Below, piece by piece: positions 9,798-16,684 of a DNA stretch of 64,000 nucleotides. The stretch is taken from the NCBI RefSeq assembly GCF_016613475.2, contig NZ_CP071517.1, positions 3,715,001-3,779,000 of the forward strand. Reading direction: 5' to 3'. Both the position numbers and the translations under genes were made by a program. Below the pieces are notes generated by a model that had not been told where the DNA came from, searched no databases, and saw only the letters and a program-made list of their open reading frames with translations. How positions within the stretch are numbered: the first letter of the stretch is position 1; each line of letters begins with the position of its first letter. This DNA is from Lysobacter arenosi (lineage in GTDB: Bacteria; Pseudomonadota; Gammaproteobacteria; Xanthomonadales; Xanthomonadaceae).

Positions 9798-11123
9798 ATG
9801 TCCAAGTCCATCACGATTCCCGCCAAGGCCTACGCCCGCCGCCGCAAGCAACTCATGCGCATGGCCGGCGACGACGCGATCCTGGTGCTGCCGGCCGCGC
9901 TCGAACGCATCCGCAGTCGCGACACGCATTACCCCTATCGCCAGGACTCCGACCTGCTCTACCTCACCGGCTTCCCGGAGCCGGAGGCGGTGCTGGTGCT
10001 GGTGCCCGGTCGCAAGCACGGCGAGGTGCTGCTGTTCTGCCGCGAACGCGATGCCGAGCGCGAAAGCTGGGATGGTCCGCGCTTCGGCCCGGAGGGTGCG
10101 GTCGAAGCGTTCGGCCTGGACGATGCCTATCCGATCACCGACCTCGACGACATCCTGCCTGGCCTGCTCGAAGGCCGTTCGCGTGTCTATTACCACTTCG
10201 GTCGCGACCAGGAATTCGATCTCAAGCTGATCGGCTGGCTCAACCGCGTGCGCGCGATGGTGCGCCAGGGTGCGCAGCCGCCGCACGAGTTCCTCGAACT
10301 GGGTCATCTGCTCGATGAGTTGCGTCTGTTCAAGGACCGCGACGAGATTCGAATGATGCAGCGCGCCGCCGACATCAGCGTGCTCGCGCACGAGGCGGCG
10401 ATGCGCGCTGCGCGCCCGGGCGTGCACGAGTACCAGTTGCAGGCCGAACTCGAGCGTGTGTTCCGCCAGCATGATGCCGAGCCGGCGTACAGCAGCATCG
10501 TCGGTGCCGGCAGCAATGCCTGTGTCCTGCACTACCGCGCCAACAACGCACAAGCTCGCGACGGTGACCTGGTGCTGGTCGATGCCGGCGCCGAATACCG
10601 TGGCTACGCCGCCGACATCACCCGCACCTTCCCGGTCGGTGGTCGCTTCAGCAAGGAGCAGCGCGCACTCCATGATCTGGTCGGCGCTGCGCAGGCAGCG
10701 TCGCTGGCACAGGCGCGCGCCGGCATCCCGTACGAGGCGGGTCATGTGGCGGCTGTGGAGACGCTGACCGAAGGACTGCTCAAGCTCGGCCTGCTCAAGG
10801 GTCGGCTCGAGAAGAACCTCGCCGACGGCAGCTACAAGCGGTTCTATCGCCACAAGACGGGTCACTGGCTCGGTCTGGATGTGCACGACGTCGGCGAGTA
10901 CCGCATCGATGGCGAGTCGCGCCTGCTCGAACCAGGCATGGTGTTCACGATAGAGCCGGGCCTGTATGTCTCGCCTGATGACAGCACGGTCGATGCGAAG
11001 TGGCGCGGTATCGGCATTCGCACCGAGGACGATGTGCTGGTCACGCAGGACGGTCATCAGGTGCTGACCGGGAAGCTGGCGCGCAGCGCCGATGAGATCG
11101 AGGCGTTGATGGCCGGCGGTTGA
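9798..11123 (+). CDS. pepP: Xaa-Pro aminopeptidase
   Basis: Removes N-terminal residues that precede proline; a dinuclear Mn-dependent M24B peptidase in the cytosol. The 441-residue product has the N-terminal aminopeptidase P domain (SDLLYLTGFPEPEAV) and the pita-bread catalytic domain. The five metal ligands are visible: Asp in VLVDAGAEYRG, Asp in AADITRTFPV, His in GHWLGLDVHD, Glu in TIEPGLYV, and Glu in GIRTEDDV. The ATG at 9798 gives the family N-terminus (MSKSITIPAKAYARRRKQL). It lies 94 bases after ygfB. No ubiH-type gene follows, unlike in E. coli. Confidence 0.95.
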   Translation: MSKSITIPAKAYARRRKQLMRMAGDDAILVLPAALERIRSRDTHYPYRQDSDLLYLTGFPEPEAVLVLVPGRKHGEVLLFCRERDAERESWDGPRFGPEGAVEAFGLDDAYPITDLDDILPGLLEGRSRVYYHFGRDQEFDLKLIGWLNRVRAMVRQGAQPPHEFLELGHLLDELRLFKDRDEIRMMQRAADISVLAHEAAMRAARPGVHEYQLQAELERVFRQHDAEPAYSSIVGAGSNACVLHYRANNAQARDGDLVLVDAGAEYRGYAADITRTFPVGGRFSKEQRALHDLVGAAQAASLAQARAGIPYEAGHVAAVETLTEGLLKLGLLKGRLEKNLADGSYKRFYRHKTGHWLGLDVHDVGEYRIDGESRLLEPGMVFTIEPGLYVSPDDSTVDAKWRGIGIRTEDDVLVTQDGHQVLTGKLARSADEIEALMAGG

Positions 11124-11139
11124 GGCCAGGCAGAGCTGA

Positions 11140-12051
11140 CTACTGGGCGCGGGCGTACCGCCCCGGTGCCTGGCCGACGTGACGGCTGAACGCAGTGCTG
11201 AAGGTGCTGGCCGAGCTGTAGCCCACGCGCTCGGCGACCTCCGCCAGTCCGAGGGAGCCGGCGCGCAGCAGATCCTTGGCCACGGCCATGCGCCACGCCA
11301 ACAGGTATTCCATCGGCGGCAGGCCGACAGTACGGCTGAAGCGTTCGAAGAATGCCGAACGCGACAGCGCCGCTTTCCTCGCAAGCTCGGCCATCGTCCA
11401 CGGGCGCGCAAGGTGGCCGTGCATCTGCCGGATCGCCGGGGCCAGTCGTGCATCGGCCAGGCCGCGAAGCAATCCGGGTGGCGCGTCGTCGCCGGAGGTC
11501 GAGCGCAACGCTTCGATCAGCAACACTTCGACCAGGCGTGCCAGCAACAGATCGCGTCCCGGACGATCGTCTCCGGCCTCCTCACCGACCAGGCGCACGA
11601 GCAGCGAGAGCCGTTCGACTCCGCGCACGTGCATCACCGTCGGCAACAGTGGCACCAGCAAAGACGCATCGGGCGATCCAAACAGGAAGTAGCCGCCCAG
11701 TAGCCGCACGTCGGGCTTGCCGCCGCGCCTGCCGTGGCGGATCTCGCCAGTCGGCGCAGGCGTCAGCCTCGGGTCGATGTGCGCGGGTTGCGTTGTGTCC
11801 TCGTTCGACACCGACAGGCTCGACATCGTGAAGCCGGGCGTTGCAGGCAACAGCACGAAATCTCCGGTCTGGAGCACCAGGTCGGGATGGCCATCGACCG
11901 CGAGCCGGCAACGGCCGTCGAGCACGGCGCAGAAGCTGGGCTGGCCATAGTCGCTGTAGCGCACCGCCCAGTGCCCGGCCCCGCTGATGCCCTTGGAGAA
12001 CACGGCGCGCGGCTGCAACAGCGCGATCACTTCGGAGAGAGGGTCCTGCAT
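11140..12051 (-). CDS. AraC-family transcriptional regulator (cupin type)
   Basis: A 303-residue regulator with an N-terminal cupin-like sensing domain (LAVDGHPDLVLQTGDFVLLP near residues 50-70) and a C-terminal pair of AraC helix-turn-helix motifs (about residues 205-300; AELARKAALSRSAFFERFSR and AEVAERVGYSSASTFSTAF). The gene is divergent from an SDR oxidoreductase with about 100 bases between their starts, which is the usual arrangement when the regulator controls the neighbour. The effector is unknown. It ends 16 bases from the convergent pepP gene. Confidence 0.9.
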   Translation of the reverse strand: MQDPLSEVIALLQPRAVFSKGISGAGHWAVRYSDYGQPSFCAVLDGRCRLAVDGHPDLVLQTGDFVLLPATPGFTMSSLSVSNEDTTQPAHIDPRLTPAPTGEIRHGRRGGKPDVRLLGGYFLFGSPDASLLVPLLPTVMHVRGVERLSLLVRLVGEEAGDDRPGRDLLLARLVEVLLIEALRSTSGDDAPPGLLRGLADARLAPAIRQMHGHLARPWTMAELARKAALSRSAFFERFSRTVGLPPMEYLLAWRMAVAKDLLRAGSLGLAEVAERVGYSSASTFSTAFSRHVGQAPGRYARAQ

Positions 12052-12154
12052 GTCTGGACGCTCGCAAATGAAATGCGGACTTCAGATGGTAGAGAGTCCT
12101 GGTGCCTTCCGCCATCGTATCCACCGTCAAATCCCCCTCGACGGAAAATTCCCC

Positions 12155-12898
12155 ATGAAAACCGTACTCATCACCGGCTGCTCCTCGGGCTACGGCCTGG
12201 AAACCGCCCGCCACTTCCACGCCCGGGGCTGGAACGTCATCGCCAGCATGCGCACGCCCCGCGAGGACGTGCTGCCGCAATCCGACCGCCTGCGCGTGCT
12301 GCGACTCGACGTCACCCGGCCCGACAGCATCGCCGCCGCGATCGCCGCGTGCGGACCGATCGATGTGCTGGTCAACAACGCCGGCATCGGCCTGTTCGGG
12401 GCCTTCGAAGCCACGCCAATGACGACCGTGCGCGAGGTCTTCGAGACCAACGTCTTCGGCGTGATGGCGGTGACGCAGGCGGTGCTGCCGCAGATGCGCG
12501 AACGCCGCTCGGGTGCGGTGGTGAACGTGACCTCGAGCGCGACGCTGGCGCCGATGCCGCTGGTGGCCGCCTACACCGCGAGCAAGACCGCGGTCGAGGG
12601 CTTCACCGGATCGCTTGCCCTGGAGTTGGCCGAACTCAACGTGCGTGCAAAACTCGTCGAGCCGGGTTACGGGCCGGGCACGCAGTTCTCGGCCAACAGC
12701 GGCTCGCGCATGGACGGGCTCATCCCTGAAACGTATGCCGCCTTTGCACAGCGCACGCTCGCCTCGTTCATGCAGCCTTCGGAAGTAACGCTGCCGACCG
12801 ATGTGGCCGAAGTCGTGTGGCGTGCTGCCAACGACGCGAGCGGCTCGCTGCATTTCGCGGCAGGCGCGGACGCGCTGGCGCTGGCGGGTTCGAGGTGA
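12155..12898 (+). CDS. SDR family oxidoreductase
   Basis: A 247-residue classical short-chain dehydrogenase/reductase. The Rossmann nucleotide motif TGCSSGYG lies at residues 7-14, the NNAG motif near 77-80, and the catalytic YTASK (Tyr-x-x-x-Lys) near 140-144, preceded by the catalytic Ser in VTSSATLAP. Cofactor preference cannot be read with confidence; Arg at the end of strand 2 (ASMRTPRED) suggests NADP(H). It is divergent from an AraC regulator that probably controls it. The substrate is unknown. The ATG at 12155 immediately precedes the Rossmann fold, which supports this start. Confidence 0.92.
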   Translation: MKTVLITGCSSGYGLETARHFHARGWNVIASMRTPREDVLPQSDRLRVLRLDVTRPDSIAAAIAACGPIDVLVNNAGIGLFGAFEATPMTTVREVFETNVFGVMAVTQAVLPQMRERRSGAVVNVTSSATLAPMPLVAAYTASKTAVEGFTGSLALELAELNVRAKLVEPGYGPGTQFSANSGSRMDGLIPETYAAFAQRTLASFMQPSEVTLPTDVAEVVWRAANDASGSLHFAAGADALALAGSR

Positions 12899-12964
12899 TG
12901 GAGGAAAGGCGCGCCATGTCGCGGCAATGATGGTCCCTTCACTGCCGGGCCGTACGCTGGCGAG

Positions 12965-14251
12965 GTGCTACTGGCGCAGCTGAAAACGAAGAGGCGTCTG
13001 CGTCCGGCATCCACGGTTGCCGGACTGCTTGTAGCGTTGTGCGTGGGGCCACTTTTCGCCGGGTCTGGCGGTGAGTCCGACTGCCGGCAACGACTGTTGC
13101 AGGAACTTGGATGGCGTTTCGTTGCGGCGGATGTCGCCGCGATCGACATCCACGCTGGCGCGCCCTGCGATCGCGCCAGCCTGGCCGAGGCCATCGCGGC
13201 CGGGGACCTGGTGGTGCGGGTTCCACGCCACCTCGACGCCGCCGCGGGAAGCCGTCTCGAAGAGGAGTTGCTGGCGCACCCTGCGACCCACTGCGCCTAT
13301 GCCTTCGCGCTTGGCAATGCGACGCGGCGCGCGGTCGATCGACTGGTGGCAAACCCGGGCTTTCGCTTCTCGTCCGTGCAGATGGGATGGATCGGATTCG
13401 GGCCGACTGGCGCAGCGCACGACGGCTGGAAGCCGATCGCCACGTTCGGGCGTGGCTACCAGCCCAGCGGCGCGAATTCGCGCGCGATCGAAGCCTTCTA
13501 CACGGGTCAGGTGCGCGGCGAATGCGGCCTGGGGCGACAGGTTGCACAGTACGCCGCACAAGCCGAGCTCTATGGCATGGATGGTTTCGATGCCGAGTTC
13601 GCTGCCGACGAGATCGTCATCGGCACGTTCAATCGTCTCAATGAAACGCGAAGCATCCTGCTCGGATCCTCCGCGGGCGGGTTCACCCGCGACGGGCGCG
13701 CCGCGCAGGCCTCGCAACAGGGACGCCAGGCGTTCATGGGGCTTCCGGGCTTCATCTTCCACGTGTTCGATCGCAGCAAGCTGGACGATCTCAATAACCA
13801 GGCTGAGAACTTCGTCGTCTATGACGTCAGTGCCGAAGCGGCCGCAGCGCTGCGCGAGCAAGGTGGCCTGGAGTTCTACAACGAGCGCAACCGCGAAGTG
13901 TGGTCGCTGGCGCGGTCGGTCCAGGCGCGAAAGCCGCGACGCTTCTTCGAACGGCTTCTGTTCGAGCGTGACGCCACGTTGCGTGCGGACCAGTCGGCGG
14001 CGACGCAGGCCACGCTGGAACGGATCGATCGACTGCTTGACGATCCGTTCTACCGCGGCTTCGAGGTCTATGTGCACAAGCAGGGCGTGAAGCCGGTCGG
14101 CTTCCATGTCGCGCGGCTGCTCGATCGCAATCCGCGCACGCCGTTTCGCATTGAACTGGGACTGCACAACCTGCACACGACGTTGTACCGGCGTTACCTC
14201 GACCACCGTCTGCGCGAATGTGAAGCAGGCTTGCCGCAGGCGTCGCCGTGA
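12965..14251 (+). CDS. Secreted protein of unknown function (possible papain-like Cys enzyme)
   Basis: I do not recognise the family with confidence. The GTG-started product is 428 residues with a clear signal peptide (basic KTKRRLRP, hydrophobic AGLLVALCVGPLFAG), so it is exported. Near residues 180-190 it has a short motif, RGECGLGRQVAQYAA, followed by AELYGMDGFDAEF. The latter resembles the pattern around the active-site cysteine of papain-fold transglutaminases. A conserved-looking block DDLNNQAENFVVYDVS lies near 277-292. This enzymatic idea is inference only. The C-terminal half is Arg-rich and helical (RKPRRFFERLLFERDATL). The next gene, on the other strand, ends only 4 bases away (convergent). 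Confidence 0.55.
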   Translation: MLLAQLKTKRRLRPASTVAGLLVALCVGPLFAGSGGESDCRQRLLQELGWRFVAADVAAIDIHAGAPCDRASLAEAIAAGDLVVRVPRHLDAAAGSRLEEELLAHPATHCAYAFALGNATRRAVDRLVANPGFRFSSVQMGWIGFGPTGAAHDGWKPIATFGRGYQPSGANSRAIEAFYTGQVRGECGLGRQVAQYAAQAELYGMDGFDAEFAADEIVIGTFNRLNETRSILLGSSAGGFTRDGRAAQASQQGRQAFMGLPGFIFHVFDRSKLDDLNNQAENFVVYDVSAEAAAALREQGGLEFYNERNREVWSLARSVQARKPRRFFERLLFERDATLRADQSAATQATLERIDRLLDDPFYRGFEVYVHKQGVKPVGFHVARLLDRNPRTPFRIELGLHNLHTTLYRRYLDHRLRECEAGLPQASP

Positions 14252-14255
14252 ACGC

Positions 14256-14735
14256 TCACGGAGCCGGGCCAAGCGTGGTTTCGATGATCGTGCGCAACGA
14301 GGCGGCCGGCGCGCCTGCCTCGTCGACGATGCTGCGCGCGCATGCCTGCACGCGCGCCTGACCGCACAGGCCGACGTAGTTGTTCCAGTAGACATCGAGT
14401 TCGCGGTCGACCGGACGCACCGTCACCACCACCGAGTAGACCGTGCGGCGACCGATGTTGTCGTCGGGATCGAGCGTGGCGATCTTCAGGCGGACGCGCG
14501 CACCGTTGGCGACATCGACCGGCACCAGATCCGTGGACTGGCGCAGTTGCTCGGCGATGGCCTCGACGAACTGCCTGCCGACGGGGTCCACGGCGGAGGC
14601 GGAGACATGGACAGTGAGGGGGGCCTCCGGCGCGGGAGCGGCAGGTGCGGCGGTAGTCTCCGGCACGACGTCCTGCGCATGGGCCAGCGCCCCGGCGAAC
14701 GCCAGCAAGATTCCCGGCAATGACGATCGCAGCAT
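14256..14735 (-). CDS. Exported hypothetical protein
   Basis: A 159-residue protein with a typical signal peptide (LLAFAGALAHA, cleavage before QDVVPE), then a Pro/Ala-rich linker and a single small domain of about 110 residues. The domain carries two Cys (GLCGQARVQACARS) that could form a disulfide. The mature part resembles small alpha/beta periplasmic domains but I cannot assign a family. It is convergent with the secreted protein at 12965-14251 and about 100 bases downstream of nothing on its own strand, so it is probably monocistronic. Confidence 0.6.
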   Translation of the reverse strand: MLRSSLPGILLAFAGALAHAQDVVPETTAAPAAPAPEAPLTVHVSASAVDPVGRQFVEAIAEQLRQSTDLVPVDVANGARVRLKIATLDPDDNIGRRTVYSVVVTVRPVDRELDVYWNNYVGLCGQARVQACARSIVDEAGAPAASLRTIIETTLGPAP

Positions 14736-14834
14736 GGTGCTTCCCGACGCAGGCCCGTGATGAAGCTAACGTCGTGCGGGTCAATTGCAGGTAATCGCAG
14801 CCGCCCTCCCGGCAGGGAGGGCGGCTGGACGTGG

Positions 14835-16157
14835 TCAGGCGGCCGCGTCGAAGCCCTCGCGGGTGAGATTGGCCGGCGCGCCGTCGGTGCAGGCCACGTC
14901 ATCCTCGATGCGGATGCCGCCGTAGGGCTTGAAGGCCTCCACGCGGGCCCAGTCGATGCTGTCGGCGTGGCCGTTGGCCTTCACTTCGTCGAGCAGCATG
15001 TCGATGAAGTAGATGCCCGGCTCGATGGTGACCACCATGCCCGGCTCCAGCACGCGGGTCAGGCGCAGGTAGGGGTGGCCGTCGGGCTTGGCGATCGTGC
15101 CGCCGTTGTCGGAGGCGGCGAAGCCGGCGACGTCGTGCACCTGCAGGCCGATGCCGTGGCCGATGCCGTGCGGGAAGAACGCGCTGCTGACGCCGGTGGC
15201 CAGCGCCGCTTCCGGCGACACCTTGATGACCCCGAAGTCCTTGAGGATCCCCGCCAGCGCCAGGTGCGCATCGACGTGAATCTGCTTGTAGTCGCTGCCG
15301 GCGCGAACCTGGTCGCACATCTTCAGTTGCGCGGCGTCGACGGCGTCGATCATCGCCTGGAACTCGCTGCCGGCATCGAGCGCATAGCTGCGGGTGATGT
15401 CGCAGGCATAGCCGTGGTGCGCCGCGCCGGCATCGATCAGGAAGCTGCGCAGTGCGCTGGGCGGGGTCAGATCGCGGTCGGTGTAGTGCAGCACCGCGCC
15501 ATGCTCGTTGAGGGCGATGATGTTGTTGTAGGGCAGGTCGTTGGCGTCCTGGCCAGCGGCCTGGCAATACACCAGGTGGATGCCGAACTCGCTGGCACCG
15601 GCGCGGAAGGCGCGCTCGGCGGCGCGGTGGGCGCGAACACCGCGACGCGTCGCCTCGCGCATCATCGCGATCTCGTACGGCGTCTTGTAGGCGCGGTGGT
15701 ACTCGAGATAGTTCACCACCGGTGCGGGGTTGTTGGGCACGAAGGCACCGAGCGCGCTCTGCGGCTCGCCGAGGATTGCGCAGCGCGCGGCGTTGGCCGG
15801 CAGGTGCTGCAGCGCCTCTTCGGGCTTGCGGATCACGACGATGTCGAAGTGCTCGGCCCAGTAGCCGCTCGGTGCCGCCGGCACCACGTGCCAATAGTCG
15901 AACGGCTGCAGGAACACCAGCTTGGGCTTCTGCCCCGGCGTGGCCACCAGCCAGCTGCCCGGTGCGCGGGTCAGCGGCAGCCAGGCCTTGAACTGCGGAT
16001 TGACCGCATACGGGTAGTCGCGGTCGTCGAACACCTGGTAATGCGAGGTGCCGCTGGGGATGACCAGGTGGTCGAAGCCGGCGCGGGCCAGGGCCTGTTC
16101 GGTGCGGCGGTGCAGTTCGGCGAGGTGCTGCGGGTACAACGTGGCGAGCGTGGTCAT
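14835..16157 (-). CDS. pepQ: Xaa-Pro dipeptidase
   Basis: Cleaves Xaa-Pro dipeptides; M24B metallopeptidase, 440 residues, the usual PepQ length. Metal ligands are visible: Asp in LIDAGAAHHG, Asp in ACDITRSYAL, His in PHGIGHGIGLQVHD, Glu in TIEPGIYFID, and Glu in GIRIEDDVA. The N-terminal region (TEQALARAGFDHLVIPSGT) matches prolidase rather than PepP. The ATG at 16157 gives MTTLATLYPQHLAEL; the frame extends 11 codons upstream without family resemblance. It is the second proline-specific M24 peptidase in the window. The PilZ gene lies 124 bases upstream on the same strand, so co-transcription is uncertain. Confidence 0.94.
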   Translation of the reverse strand: MTTLATLYPQHLAELHRRTEQALARAGFDHLVIPSGTSHYQVFDDRDYPYAVNPQFKAWLPLTRAPGSWLVATPGQKPKLVFLQPFDYWHVVPAAPSGYWAEHFDIVVIRKPEEALQHLPANAARCAILGEPQSALGAFVPNNPAPVVNYLEYHRAYKTPYEIAMMREATRRGVRAHRAAERAFRAGASEFGIHLVYCQAAGQDANDLPYNNIIALNEHGAVLHYTDRDLTPPSALRSFLIDAGAAHHGYACDITRSYALDAGSEFQAMIDAVDAAQLKMCDQVRAGSDYKQIHVDAHLALAGILKDFGVIKVSPEAALATGVSSAFFPHGIGHGIGLQVHDVAGFAASDNGGTIAKPDGHPYLRLTRVLEPGMVVTIEPGIYFIDMLLDEVKANGHADSIDWARVEAFKPYGGIRIEDDVACTDGAPANLTREGFDAAA

Positions 16158-16281
16158 GCGAAGGCGGCGAAAGGGCGGAGACCGGACCATTTTGCCGCAT
16201 TGGTCCGGCAGGCGTCGTTACCGTGCTTGCCCGTTACCCTTGTCGCCGCGTCCTGCGAGCACTACATGAATGCGCAGGATG

Positions 16282-16632
16282 TCAGGCCGGGTGGCCGTTG
16301 CCCGAGTCCAGCCAGTTGCGCAGCTGCTGCAGCTCGCTTTCAAGCATGGTGATGAAGCGGAAGCCGGACCAGGTCTGGCCGGGCGTGCTGGACTTGTCCT
16401 GCCACAACAGGTGCGCGCCGACTTCGATCGGCGATGCCTGGTGCGGCGTGCCGCGCAGGTTGAAGCGCAACTGGTACAGGGCATCGTCGACCAGCGGCGC
16501 GGAGGCGATCAGCAGCATGCCGCTTTCGGACAGGTTGCTTAGCTGCCCGATCACGGTGTCGGTCATGGTGTCGACGACCTGCACCGGCTCCTGGATGGAG
16601 CGGCGGCGGGCGCGGCGGAATTCTTCGTTCAT
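16282..16632 (-). CDS. PilZ domain protein
   Basis: A 116-residue protein made of one PilZ domain, the c-di-GMP receptor fold. It keeps an Arg-rich N-terminus (RRARRRS) and the LSNLSESGMLL block, corresponding to the RxxxR and (D/N)xSxxG ligand motifs; Asn-Leu-Ser-Glu-Ser-Gly fits the second motif. A target cannot be predicted. It follows the DUF1631 gene with about 50 bases between them on the same strand, and DUF1631 proteins are themselves associated with PilZ domains, so the two may act together. A large GGDEF-EAL protein is encoded about 7 kb away. Confidence 0.88.
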   Translation of the reverse strand: MNEEFRRARRRSIQEPVQVVDTMTDTVIGQLSNLSESGMLLIASAPLVDDALYQLRFNLRGTPHQASPIEVGAHLLWQDKSSTPGQTWSGFRFITMLESELQQLRNWLDSGNGHPA

Positions 16633-16684
16633 GCGCGGTCCTTGCCCTTGCAGGCGTGCCTGGCTGCGATGCGGTCGTGGTCCA

